A DNA stretch of 64,000 nt, from NCBI RefSeq assembly GCF_012584455.1, contig NZ_JABAEB010000008.1:112778-176777 (forward strand), given 5' to 3'. The notes beneath the pieces were generated by a model, which saw only the letters and a program-made list of their open reading frames with translations, made no database searches and was not told where the DNA came from. The stretch comes from Shewanella oncorhynchi (GTDB lineage Bacteria; Pseudomonadota; Gammaproteobacteria; Enterobacterales; Shewanellaceae). This document shows positions 11,537 through 20,512 of the stretch, in pieces (within the stretch, counting starts at the first letter, position 1; every line of letters begins with the position of its first letter). A program made the position numbers and the translations under genes.

Positions 11537-13456
11537 ATGACACTGTTTAGACAGATTTATTCGCTGCTTTTTAGCCTGTTCTTGCTTGTAGTTGCAAGCC
11601 TTGGCTATGTGCAATTCACTGAGACTCAAAGCTTTTTAACAAAGCAAATGGAGTCCGATCTAAACAATGCCAGCACTTCACTCGGTCTAATGCTTACCCC
11701 AGCACTCGAAGCTGGCGATACCGCAGCGGCAGAAACCTTAGTGAATGTTATTTTTGAAGGTGGTTACTATCAAAATGTAAAATTGACTTGGATGGTCGAT
11801 GGTAAGCAACAAGAGTGGAATAATCCTTTAAAAATTGAAGATGTCCCTCAATGGTTTATAAATCTAGATCTGTTTAAAACCATCAAAAAACAAAGCACTA
11901 TCACCTCAGGTTGGCTGCAGCTAGCACAGCTTGAAATCACTGCTCATCCTGGTTTTGGTTATCATGAACTATGGCGAATCATGTCCAATACCATCATCGC
12001 CTTTTCACTACTTTTTCTCGTTGCTATTTTTACAGCAAGAGTAGGCTTAACATGGATATTGAAACCTCTCCACACCCTGTCTGAACACGCGAAAAGTATC
12101 GCAGCACGCCAATTTGGTCCAGACATGGCACTACCCAAAACAACCGAATTAAAAGACTTAGTGACTGCATTTAACAGCATGTCAGCTCAATTGAAACAAG
12201 TGTTCCATTCTCTTGACGAAGAGGTTGGCGCGTTACGTAAGAAGAATCTTGTCGATCCGGCGTCAGGCCTGCCTAACCGCCAATATGTAGTAAGCCGTTT
12301 AAATGGTTGGTTAAGTGAACCTAGCAGCGGCGCTTTATTCCTCGCCAAGCTCGACTGGCTCGAAGAAGTGCACAGTAAATATGGCTATCAAGTTCGAGAT
12401 GAAACCATACGGATCCTCGCAGAAAAGTTTCAACAACAATTAAACGAAATAACGCCTTCGGTCATAGGGCGTATTGCAGCCTATGAATTTGCATTTTTAG
12501 TGACCGATGTTGAACACGATCAGATCAGCAAATATTTACAAACACTTATCCGTACCATCAATCAAGAAATGTCAAAAGCAGGCTGTAAGCCCAACGAAGA
12601 CTTTGCTATCGGTATTGCGGAACGTATTGGGCAAATGAATGTGTCGGATATTTTGGCCCAAGCCGACAATGCCCTTCAAAAAGCGTTACAAGAAAATAAA
12701 ACCTTCCACTGGTTTGAAACCACAGAGCAGCAATTATTCACCCGCGAGCAATGGCGCGATAACCTCAGCCATGCTATCAGCAATAAGAAGTTTAAGTTTA
12801 GATGGCAACCCATCCAATTTTGCGATGGTGATGGCATAGCGCAACGGGAATTGTATTGCCAATTAGAGCTTGGTGATCAACTCGCCCATGCAGGGCAATT
12901 TATGCCGTATATCGAGTTATTATCACTTGGTGCCTTACTCGATAAATGCTTAATTGAAACTGTCTACGAGCAAAAACTGCTCGAGCGGAGCTATGAACCG
13001 CTCGCAATTAACTTAACCCACCAAAGTATTAACGATCCTCAGTTCCATGAGTGGCTAAATCAATTTTTGCGAAATGCCACATTTATTGAGCGCATCTGCT
13101 TCGAAATCCCTGAGGCTGGTGTTTATAGTGATCTTAAGTCATGCCAGCACTTATGTAACATCATTCGCGATAACGGTGCTAAGTTTGGTATTGACCACTT
13201 TGGTCGTCAGTTTGGCTCTATGTCTTATCTACAGGAATTAAGACCTAGCTATGTGAAGCTGGATCAATCCTTCGCCTACTATGATGAGACACACCACAAT
13301 AGCGAATTGTGCCGCGCCCTAATCAACGTAGCAAAAGGATTGGACATTCAAGTCATAGTGACGGGTATTCAAGAAAAGGCTCAGCTAGAACGTTTTAACG
13401 AGCTTAGAACAGATGCCTATCAAGGCTTTATCGCCCCGCCAGTGAATCTTGATTAA
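11537..13456 (+). CDS. bpfD: LapD-like inner-membrane c-di-GMP receptor (degenerate GGDEF and EAL)
   Basis: 639 aa. There is a transmembrane helix near residues 8-27, a periplasmic LapD/MoxY-type domain to about residue 148, a second helix (NTIIAFSLLFLVAIFTARVG) and a HAMP linker. A GGDEF-like domain follows, in which the active-site loop reads GRIAAYEFAFLV. The C-terminal EAL-like domain has RELYCQLEL where EALLR is expected. Both catalytic motifs are lost, so it should bind rather than make or break c-di-GMP. In the Lap model the periplasmic domain captures LapG when c-di-GMP is bound. It is the last gene of the operon and is followed by a terminator. Confidence 0.9.
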   Translation: MTLFRQIYSLLFSLFLLVVASLGYVQFTETQSFLTKQMESDLNNASTSLGLMLTPALEAGDTAAAETLVNVIFEGGYYQNVKLTWMVDGKQQEWNNPLKIEDVPQWFINLDLFKTIKKQSTITSGWLQLAQLEITAHPGFGYHELWRIMSNTIIAFSLLFLVAIFTARVGLTWILKPLHTLSEHAKSIAARQFGPDMALPKTTELKDLVTAFNSMSAQLKQVFHSLDEEVGALRKKNLVDPASGLPNRQYVVSRLNGWLSEPSSGALFLAKLDWLEEVHSKYGYQVRDETIRILAEKFQQQLNEITPSVIGRIAAYEFAFLVTDVEHDQISKYLQTLIRTINQEMSKAGCKPNEDFAIGIAERIGQMNVSDILAQADNALQKALQENKTFHWFETTEQQLFTREQWRDNLSHAISNKKFKFRWQPIQFCDGDGIAQRELYCQLELGDQLAHAGQFMPYIELLSLGALLDKCLIETVYEQKLLERSYEPLAINLTHQSINDPQFHEWLNQFLRNATFIERICFEIPEAGVYSDLKSCQHLCNIIRDNGAKFGIDHFGRQFGSMSYLQELRPSYVKLDQSFAYYDETHHNSELCRALINVAKGLDIQVIVTGIQEKAQLERFNELRTDAYQGFIAPPVNLD

Positions 13457-13485
13457 GCCGTATTCTTAAGAAGTCATTTTGCAAA

Positions 13486-13517
13486 CAAAAAAGCTTCGTA
13501 AGGAGCTTTTTGTTTTT
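13486..13517 (+). terminator. Rho-independent terminator of the adhesin operon
   Basis: Stem AAAAAGCT (13488-13495) pairs with AGCTTTTT (13504-13511), followed by GTTTTT, about 30 bp after the bpfD stop. Confidence 0.75.
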
Positions 13518-13667
13518 CTACGGTTGAGTGACTATGCCAATACAGTTCTGCAAGTCTGCCAGGTGTAATTAAGAACTGTAGCCAACTTCTATACTCATTG
13601 AGGATGCGCTATCAAGCGACAACAAACATGATAATGTCAGTGAGTAAGTTCCATTTCGCCAATGCAA

Positions 13668-13707
13668 AAAAGCCTCAGTGTATTCATTAATGAATGCTGA
13701 GGCTTTT
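13668..13707 (-). terminator. Terminator of the tRNA operon (bidirectional hairpin)
   Basis: Perfect 11-bp stem AAAAGCCTCAG (13668-13678) with CTGAGGCTTTT (13697-13707), flanked by A-run and T-run. It lies just downstream of the last tRNA on the minus strand and could also act on + strand readthrough. Confidence 0.8.
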
Positions 13708-13716
13708 CTACTTATT

Positions 13717-13793
<77 letters not shown>

Positions 13794-13832
13794 TAAATTT
13801 TGCACTATTATTTACATACGCTTAGACGGTTC

Positions 13833-13893
13833 ACCCTCTCGTCCACTTTCATCCAAAACATCTGGATGCGTTATCGGACTGCGCTTATCACCG
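13833..13893 (-). pseudogene. Decayed tRNA-Pro remnant
   Basis: On the minus strand this starts CGGTGATAAGCGCAGTCCGATAACGCATC, closely matching the first ~29 bases of the flanking tRNA-Pro genes. It then diverges and lacks a proper anticodon arm, although a trace of the GGAC-AGAGGGT region remains. No T-arm or CCA end is recognisable. It lies exactly between the two intact Pro copies, so it looks like a third copy in decay. Confidence 0.7.
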
Positions 13894-13949
13894 TAAAACA
13901 TTAACTATTTACTTAACTTACATTAAGCTCGCTAGTCACGCGAAGAATT

Positions 13950-14026
<77 letters not shown>

Positions 14027-14058
14027 AGAATGAAAATCTTTATATCAAAGTAAATGAA

Positions 14059-14135
14059 TGGGGTGACTGATGGGGCTCGAACCCACGACAACCGGAATCA
14101 CAATCCGGGACTCTACCAACTGAGCTACAATCACC
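14059..14135 (-). tRNA. tRNA-His (GTG)
   Basis: 77 nt including the extra 5' G(-1) opposite C73 that marks tRNA-His. The acceptor is GTGATTG/CAGTCAC, the anticodon GTG lies within CCGGATTGTGATTCCGG, and CCA is encoded (14059-14061). Confidence 0.96.
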
Positions 14136-14187
14136 ACTGATTTTCACTTACTTTACTAACCTTAAAGCTCACAACTCTATTCGGAAG

Positions 14188-14264
14188 TGGTGCGCCCAAA
14201 AGGATTCGAACCTTCGGCCTCACCCTCCGGAGGGGTGCGCTCTATCCAGCTGAGCTATGGGCGC
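14188..14264 (-). tRNA. tRNA-Arg (CCG)
   Basis: 77-nt cloverleaf starting GCGCCCATAGCTCAGCTGG, anticodon CCG in CACCCCTCCGGAGGGTG, T-arm GGTTCGAATCC, CCA encoded (14188-14190). First gene of the operon; similar to E. coli argX, which also precedes hisR and proM. Confidence 0.96.
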
Positions 14265-14285
14265 TCGCCTTGGTTAGCGCCGCAT

Positions 14286-14314
14286 ATACTAGGGTCAAAT
14301 CCCCTTTGAGTCTA
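14286..14314 (-). promoter_or_regulatory. Predicted promoter of the tRNA operon
   Basis: On the minus strand: -35 TAGACT (14314-14309), 17-bp spacer, -10 TAGTAT (14291-14286), followed by a GC-rich discriminator GCGGCGC. Such a discriminator is usual for stable-RNA promoters under stringent control. Confidence 0.55.
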
Positions 14315-14461
14315 TAGCTGTTTTGCACTTTTTTTACTGACTGCTCAAGTTTTATCACATTAGCTGACTTTTAAAGCGGAATGCAGCCAAAATATGACTT
14401 GGATGTTACAGTATTTCATGCTAATTATAGACTTTGGTAAAAGCAAACATATATTTAACTA

Positions 14462-17119
14462 GTGAGTATCATGTTTAAGGATGAAGATGAAACTGGCCAG
14501 CCGCGTGTGAGTGAAACTGAACGCTTACGCAAAAAAATTATTCGCTTAAAACAATTAGCGCATAAATATAAGCATGCTGAGATCATTCAAAACGCATTAC
14601 TCGAAATATCCAATATTGCGACCCATGCTTCTTCACTCGAAGAATTCTATGTCGGCGTACATAGCCATCTAAAACAGCTGATTCCCGCTGATAATTTTTT
14701 TATTTCAACCCTGGATACTCACACAGGTGAACTCGCCATCCCCTTTTTCGCTGATGAGAAAGATGCCCATCCAGCGGAGCTTTATCCTGAACAATCACTA
14801 TCTACATTATTACAGCAAGGATTAACAGGCTACGTACTCAGAACTGGGAAAGCGTTGTTGTGTAACAATGACACAGTCAATGAACTGATTGCCGCTGGAG
14901 AAATTGTTAATTTAGGTTCTCCCTGTCATCTGTGGCTGGGCGTGCCCATCAAACAAGATGACATAGTAACGGGTGTGTTAGTGGTGCAAACCTATGACAC
15001 AAACATCAGTTATGGTGAAATCGAACTCGAGTTAATGACGTTCATTTGTCACCATATTGCTGGGGTCATGGAACGACTAAAACATCAAGAACAATTAGAA
15101 CAAGCTATCCAGCAAAGGACAAAAGAACTCAGCCAAGCCTACGATAAGTTAAAACTAGAAGTCTATGAACGGCGTAGAGCTGAACGCTTACAAAAATCAC
15201 TGTTCGAAATCGCCGAGCTAGCAAGTTCCAGTGCAGACAACCCAGACTTTTATGCCCAATTGCATAATGTTATTCGACACCTCATTCCCGCCAACAATTG
15301 CTATATCGCGCTTTTGGATGACACAGAAACCCACCTCACGTTTCCTTTTTATGTATCGCAATTAGCCAATAAGCACCCTGGCACTCGGCCGCTACAAGAC
15401 GGCTTAACCGAATATGTGCTCAAACATAAGCGCCCACTGCTGCTAGATCAAAGCAGTATCAATGCATTAATTGCCTCTGGTGAGCTGTATTCCCAAGCGC
15501 CAGCGTTAAATCATACTCAAACCATGCATCAGTGGATCGGAATCCCGCTTTTTATCCATGATCAAGTTCGTGGTGCGTTAACGATTTACAGTTTTAGCAT
15601 GACACAGAATTACCAAGTTAAAGACTTAGAATTACTGACATTTGTATCACAGCATATAGGCTCGGCTATCGAGAAAAAGCTGTCCGCTGAGTCCTTACAA
15701 CGCAGTTATGAAGAGCTAGAAGAAAAGGTTATTGATCGTACCAAAGCGTTAGCCGAACTGAATAAAAGTCTTGAGAAAGAAATTCAACAACGCCGTAGTA
15801 TGGAAGCCAAGCTAGTTCACGATGCCAAACATGATGCACTTACAGGCCTGCCTAATCGTGCTATGTTTATGGAGCGTTTATCTCAAGCGATCAAGCATGT
15901 TCGTCGCCATAGCTTAGAACAGTTTGCCCTGCTGTTTATCGACCTCGACCGCTTCAAACAGATTAACGACACTATGGGACACCTAGAGGGTGATAAATTC
16001 TTAATTGAGACGGCAAGCCGCCTCAAGTCCTGCATACGTGATAACGACACCTTAGCGCGACTCGGTGGCGATGAGTTTGTGATACTGCTCGATAGCATTA
16101 ACAACATCAACGACGCGAAAGATATATCAGAAAGAGTGATCCAAAAAATATCCCAGCCCTATCGACTTGGCACAATGGAATTTAGTTCTGGAGCCAGCAT
16201 CGGTATCACCATCAGTGGCAAACACAGAATCGATACCAGTGAATCTATGTTACGTAATGCAGATACTGCCATGTATCAGGCGAAAGCCAATGGTAAAGGC
16301 TGCTATGTTATTTTTGATGATAACGCCCAACATCAGGCCATGCAGGATGTCGAGTTAGAAACTGAATTTAGACATGCATTACACCATGCTGAAATCCAGC
16401 TTAGTTACTTACCAGTAGTCAATTTTAAAACAGGTCAAGTGCATGCATTAGAAAGCCGCCTGTTCTGGCAACATCCGCAGCGTGGACTCTTACAGCAGGA
16501 ACAACTTAGCACGCTTGCTGAACAGTCACACCTTACCGTTGAGCTCGATAAATATACGATCAGCATCATAGATAGCAGCTATCCCCAACTCCTCAAGCAA
16601 TATGATGAATCTGTTGAATTACATGTCATGCTTTCGAGCCAACATCTCAAGCATAAGCATGTACTGCGCAGTTTGAAAAACACTCTCAAGCAAACCCAGT
16701 TAAACCTGAGCCATTTGTGGTTATTCTTCAATGAAAAAGCCCTAGTGCAGGAAACTGAAAATCATATCAATGGCTTTGAATTGTTGCAGAAGCTCGGGGT
16801 AAAACTCGGTATCAGCCAGTACGGTAGCGGCTATAGTGCATTAAATAGCTTATTGTTTCTGCCGATAAAAGGCTTAAAACTCGATGCCAACCTCACCAAA
16901 CAAATACAAGGCAAGCAACAGCTTAAGTTAATGTCAGCCTATCAAAAAACGGCATCAACCTTAGAGCTTCAAACCTTTGTCGATGGCATTGATAACCCTG
17001 AACAAAAACGTATCTTCAGTGAACTGGGTTATCAGCTGGGCCAGGGGGCTTCTTTAGCCGACACTTTTACCTTATGTGAAACCCAACCACAGATATGTGC
17101 TCAGCTCGAATATGCCTAG
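14462..17119 (+). CDS. GAF-GAF-GGDEF protein with degenerate EAL domain
   Basis: 885 aa, no signal peptide or membrane helix. An N-terminal coiled coil is followed by two GAF-like domains of similar sequence (about residues 40-200 and 260-410), each ending in a coiled linker. A GGDEF domain has an intact active site ARLGGDEFVILL (~residues 533-544). A C-terminal EAL-like domain starts YLPVVNFKTGQVHALESRLF, where the EAL triad is ESR and later catalytic residues are not recognisable. It is probably an active cytoplasmic diguanylate cyclase gated by a small molecule, with a non-catalytic EAL module; that activity is inferred. The start is GTG at 14462 or ATG at 14471; neither has a strong ribosome site. 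It stands alone between the tRNAs and rep. Confidence 0.85.
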   Translation: MSIMFKDEDETGQPRVSETERLRKKIIRLKQLAHKYKHAEIIQNALLEISNIATHASSLEEFYVGVHSHLKQLIPADNFFISTLDTHTGELAIPFFADEKDAHPAELYPEQSLSTLLQQGLTGYVLRTGKALLCNNDTVNELIAAGEIVNLGSPCHLWLGVPIKQDDIVTGVLVVQTYDTNISYGEIELELMTFICHHIAGVMERLKHQEQLEQAIQQRTKELSQAYDKLKLEVYERRRAERLQKSLFEIAELASSSADNPDFYAQLHNVIRHLIPANNCYIALLDDTETHLTFPFYVSQLANKHPGTRPLQDGLTEYVLKHKRPLLLDQSSINALIASGELYSQAPALNHTQTMHQWIGIPLFIHDQVRGALTIYSFSMTQNYQVKDLELLTFVSQHIGSAIEKKLSAESLQRSYEELEEKVIDRTKALAELNKSLEKEIQQRRSMEAKLVHDAKHDALTGLPNRAMFMERLSQAIKHVRRHSLEQFALLFIDLDRFKQINDTMGHLEGDKFLIETASRLKSCIRDNDTLARLGGDEFVILLDSINNINDAKDISERVIQKISQPYRLGTMEFSSGASIGITISGKHRIDTSESMLRNADTAMYQAKANGKGCYVIFDDNAQHQAMQDVELETEFRHALHHAEIQLSYLPVVNFKTGQVHALESRLFWQHPQRGLLQQEQLSTLAEQSHLTVELDKYTISIIDSSYPQLLKQYDESVELHVMLSSQHLKHKHVLRSLKNTLKQTQLNLSHLWLFFNEKALVQETENHINGFELLQKLGVKLGISQYGSGYSALNSLLFLPIKGLKLDANLTKQIQGKQQLKLMSAYQKTASTLELQTFVDGIDNPEQKRIFSELGYQLGQGASLADTFTLCETQPQICAQLEYA

Positions 17120-17166
17120 TAAAAAATAAGTAGCTGATTTAAAAGAATAGTAAGCGAAACCGCTCG

Positions 17167-19179
17167 CTATTTTTTAAACATATCTCTTAAGCTAGAAATA
17201 TTTGCTCGCCCCGTTTGCATCCGCTCCTGTTCCGTTTGTTGTGGCTTACGATTTTCCCACACCACATCATCTTGAGGTAACTCAAGTAAGAAACGGCTTG
17301 GTTCACAACGCATGGTTTCACCAAATTGGCGCCTTTCGCGGCAGAGGGTGAACCAAAGCTCTCGTTGAGCTCGAGTAATACCCACATACGCCAACCGACG
17401 CTCCTCATCGACGTTATCTTCGTCTATGCTGGTTTGATGGGGCAAAATACGCTCTTCTACTCCAACCATAAACACGAAGGGAAACTCTAAGCCCTTAGAA
17501 GCATGCAAGGTCATCAACTGCACCTGATCGCCGCCTTCATCCTCACTATTGCGCTCCATCATGTCCCTGAGCGTCAATCGAGTCACCACCTCTGGCAAGG
17601 TCATAGGCTCATCTAACTCATCACCCGCGAGCATCTCAGTCACCCAACGGTAAAGCTCTGAGATATTTTTCATCCGCATTTCAGCGGCCTTGGCACTGGT
17701 GCTGGTTTCGTATAAGTAATCTTCATAATTGATCTTACGGATCAAATGCTTCACCGCCTCGACGGGTTCACCACGTTCAGCATGATCCCCAGTCTCCACG
17801 ATAAAACGACCAAACTGATACAAAGATGACATAGCCGCAGGCGGTAAATGATGATTCAGTTCAGGCTCAAAAATCGCCGCAAACATAGAAATATGCTTCT
17901 CGTTGGCAAAATTACCTAAACGCTCTAAGGTTGATGGACCTATGCCACGTTTAGGCAAATTAACGATGCGCAGGAAAGCATTATCGTCATCGGGATTCAC
18001 CACGAGCTTTAGATAGCCCATGATGTCTTTAATTTCAGCACGAGCAAAAAATGACGTACCACCACTCAATTTATAAGGAATACGGTTCGTCATCAGTGCG
18101 CGTTCGAGCAACCGTGATTGATGATTGCCCCGATACAAAATCGCATAATCGCCAAACTGAGTACGGCCGACAAACTTGTGACGCACAATTTCGGCAACAA
18201 CACGTTCAGCCTCTTGCTCCTCATTGGCGGCAAACAGCACCCGCAACGGCTCACCATAGGCAAGCTCGCTAAACAGGGCTTTATCATAAACATGGGGATT
18301 ATTCGCGATAAGAATGTTCGCAGCCCGTAGGATCCGCTGGCTAGAACGGTAGTTCTGCTCCAGTTTAATCAGCTTAAGCTGCGGAAAATCTTTACCCAAT
18401 AACACGAGGTTTTGTGGCTTAGCACCGCGCCATGAATAGATAGACTGATCGTCGTCCCCCACCACAGTAAAGCGCGCCCGCTCACCCACTAACAGCTTTA
18501 CCATTTCATATTGGCTGGTATTGGTATCTTGATATTCGTCCACCAGCAAATATTGGATCTTGGTTTGCCAGCGCGTACGCACTTCTTCATGGTGGCGTAA
18601 CAATAAGGTTGGCATCAGAATCAAATCGTCAAAATCTAAAGCGTTATAGGCTTTCATATGTTGAGCATAACGCTGATACAACATAGCAAATAAGTGCTGT
18701 TGCTCATCTTTAGCGATTTTGCGTGCATGCTCGGGAATAACTAAGCCACCCTTCCAGTTTGAAATCGTACTGGCGAGCGCTTTGAGTAAATCTTTATCTT
18801 CATCCAACTCGTCTTGGGTTAACTCTTTGAGCAGTGCCAAGGTATCTTGATCATCAAACAGCGAAAAGCCTGGCTTTAAGCCTAAGACCTTATGCTCACG
18901 TTTAATGATCTCAAGCCCTAAAGTGTGGAAGGTTGAAATCCACAGACCTCTGGCTTCCTTGCGGCCCATCGACTGAGCGACCCGCTCTTTCATCTCGCGG
19001 GCAGCCTTATTGGTAAAGGTCACCGCCGCGATATTGCGCGCCTTATAGCCACACTTTTCGACCAAGTAAGCGATTTTATTGATAATTACGCGCGTTTTAC
19101 CACTACCCGCACCCGCCAAGACTAGGCAAGGGCCTGAAACATAATGAACAGCATCGTTTTGGGCGGGATTGAGTTTCAT
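17167..19179 (-). CDS. rep: ATP-dependent DNA helicase Rep
   Basis: 670 aa superfamily 1A 3'-5' helicase that helps replication forks through obstacles. Motifs: Walker [10 protein letters not shown], motif [11 protein letters not shown], motif [16 protein letters not shown], motif [12 protein letters not shown] and motif [16 protein letters not shown] chose the start at [20 protein letters not shown] because Rep proteins begin this way and E. coli Rep is 673 aa. The open frame runs 47 codons further upstream without family similarity. Rep rather than UvrD is favoured by this N-terminus. Confidence 0.92.
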   Translation of the reverse strand: MKLNPAQNDAVHYVSGPCLVLAGAGSGKTRVIINKIAYLVEKCGYKARNIAAVTFTNKAAREMKERVAQSMGRKEARGLWISTFHTLGLEIIKREHKVLGLKPGFSLFDDQDTLALLKELTQDELDEDKDLLKALASTISNWKGGLVIPEHARKIAKDEQQHLFAMLYQRYAQHMKAYNALDFDDLILMPTLLLRHHEEVRTRWQTKIQYLLVDEYQDTNTSQYEMVKLLVGERARFTVVGDDDQSIYSWRGAKPQNLVLLGKDFPQLKLIKLEQNYRSSQRILRAANILIANNPHVYDKALFSELAYGEPLRVLFAANEEQEAERVVAEIVRHKFVGRTQFGDYAILYRGNHQSRLLERALMTNRIPYKLSGGTSFFARAEIKDIMGYLKLVVNPDDDNAFLRIVNLPKRGIGPSTLERLGNFANEKHISMFAAIFEPELNHHLPPAAMSSLYQFGRFIVETGDHAERGEPVEAVKHLIRKINYEDYLYETSTSAKAAEMRMKNISELYRWVTEMLAGDELDEPMTLPEVVTRLTLRDMMERNSEDEGGDQVQLMTLHASKGLEFPFVFMVGVEERILPHQTSIDEDNVDEERRLAYVGITRAQRELWFTLCRERRQFGETMRCEPSRFLLELPQDDVVWENRKPQQTEQERMQTGRANISSLRDMFKK

Positions 19180-19413
19180 CTTTGCGCAATATCCAAACAA
19201 GTCGACAGAAAGGGATGGGATCATAGCAGAATCGACAGTTTTAAGGCTAACAAATCCCCGCTTAGGTTGAGCTGAACTCAACTCTGTAGATAAGCTTCTC
19301 CGTGATATAAACCCCAACAACAGCCAACTAAAGTGTTCACGCGTCTGCTTTACTTTTGAAAGCTAACGTACTGAGTTACAATCGAGCTATTCAGTAAAGA
19401 GGCGGACAAGATT

Positions 19414-19668
19414 ATGATCAATCCAAAGAAAATCGAAGAAATGGCGAAGCAATTGAGCGAAAGTTTGCCCAGCGGTCTAAAGCAATTTACCGGTGAATTT
19501 GAAGAGCGCAGTAAGCAAGTACTGCAAAATCAATTGCTCAAGTTGGATATGGTTTCCCGTGAAGAATTTGATGTGCAGCAACATGTACTACTGAAAACCC
19601 GCGAAAAATTAGAAGCCCTACAAGCTCAAGTCAATGAGTTAGAAAAAAAGCTCAACGCGGCGGGCTAA
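19414..19668 (+). CDS. ubiK: UbiK accessory factor (YqiC family)
   Basis: 84 aa, very helical: an amphipathic N-terminus (MINPKKIEEMAKQLSESLP) and a C-terminal coiled coil (TREKLEALQAQVNELEKKL). This is the BMFP/UbiK family, which assists ubiquinone biosynthesis in the soluble Ubi complex with UbiJ. Full length for the family. Divergent from rep and followed by a terminator. Confidence 0.9.
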   Translation: MINPKKIEEMAKQLSESLPSGLKQFTGEFEERSKQVLQNQLLKLDMVSREEFDVQQHVLLKTREKLEALQAQVNELEKKLNAAG

Positions 19669-19689
19669 CTTATCATGCATGTTTGAAAG

Positions 19690-19729
19690 AGCACAGTTAG
19701 CGATAGCGCAGCTGTGCTTTTTTGTTTTT
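19690..19729 (+). terminator. Terminator after ubiK
   Basis: Stem AGCACAG (19690-19696) with CTGTGCT (19712-19718), then TTTTT and GTTTTT, 22 bp after the ubiK stop. It lies inside the longest possible reading of the next frame, which argues for a downstream start there. Confidence 0.75.
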
Positions 19730-19762
19730 AACACTTCAAGCATTGAGTCACTTGGGGAAATA

Positions 19763-20128
19763 ATGCAACAACTCGCCAGCTATATCCTTGCTATTGAAGG
19801 CTATCCAAGCCCTGTCTATGTGGTAAGCCAATCAAACAAGCAACAAACCTATCACGATGATAATGTGGAGATTTGTGAGTCAATAACGCTTTATCACTTC
19901 GATAACGGGGTTGTGATTAGCAAGCTAAGCGAGCAAGATAAACAAGCTTATGAGTCAGACATGGTTTGTGAAGATTATTGGCTCAGCTATCGGGTTGTAA
20001 CAGCTCATATTGCGATTTCGCCGCAGCAAAAATCCTTTAGCAATCTATGTCAGCAAAGCTTTTGGCTTAAGATGCAGCAAGGGCTGGCAGTAAAGCCACC
20101 GCTGCAACCAGAGCATAAACAGACTTAA
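19763..20128 (+). CDS. Small conserved-looking protein of unknown function
   Basis: 121 aa, unrecognised. I place the start at ATG 19763 (MQQLASYILAIEGYPSPVYV) because GGGGAAA lies just upstream (19754-19760). An earlier ATG at 19679 would put the ubiK terminator inside the gene. No signal peptide or membrane segment; acidic and glutamine-rich, with a readable beta/alpha pattern. It is 36 bp upstream of the next small gene on the same strand. Confidence 0.6.
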   Translation: MQQLASYILAIEGYPSPVYVVSQSNKQQTYHDDNVEICESITLYHFDNGVVISKLSEQDKQAYESDMVCEDYWLSYRVVTAHIAISPQQKSFSNLCQQSFWLKMQQGLAVKPPLQPEHKQT

Positions 20129-20164
20129 TGCTTTAGCGTCGAACAATCAAGGAATGAAGCTACA

Positions 20165-20512
20165 ATGGATGTCACAATCAGCACACACTATCAGGACTAT
20201 CTTCTTTGGGGATTATTGTTGCTTGGTGGCCTGCCGCTACTCACTTATCCTGGTGTGCTTCTCGCCAGTTTGATGGGACTGGCCAGTCAATCAAGCATTA
20301 AACCCGCTTTTATCTATCGATTGATGAATCAGTGTTTTCTATGGGGAAGCCTAATTTATCCCGCCGTGTATATCCCCTGTTATCGCATTACGAGCGATAG
20401 CACTGCGACTTCTTCATCTTTAGTCATTGCTGCGTTGCCACTGCTGTATCTAATCTTACTGTATGGCTGCTTTCGCTTTATGGATGCTCCAACTAAAGAG
20501 ACAAATAATTAA
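20165..20512 (+). CDS. Small inner-membrane protein of unknown function
   Basis: 115 aa with three predicted hydrophobic segments: about residues 11-37 (WGLLLLGGLPLLTYPGVLLA), 50-68 and 85-105 (VIAALPLLYLILLYGCF). Not recognised. It follows the preceding small gene closely and its stop overlaps the 3' end of the convergent YcaQ-type gene by four bases. Confidence 0.65.
   Translation: MDVTISTHYQDYLLWGLLLLGGLPLLTYPGVLLASLMGLASQSSIKPAFIYRLMNQCFLWGSLIYPAVYIPCYRITSDSTATSSSLVIAALPLLYLILLYGCFRFMDAPTKETNN

Noticed and set aside
19180..19320. 47-codon N-terminal extension of Rep
   Set aside because: Family proteins start at the MKLNPAQ position; the extension has no helicase similarity.
19679..19762. 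Upstream extension of the small gene at 19763
   Set aside because: It would place the strong ubiK terminator inside the coding region, while a good ribosome site supports the later ATG.
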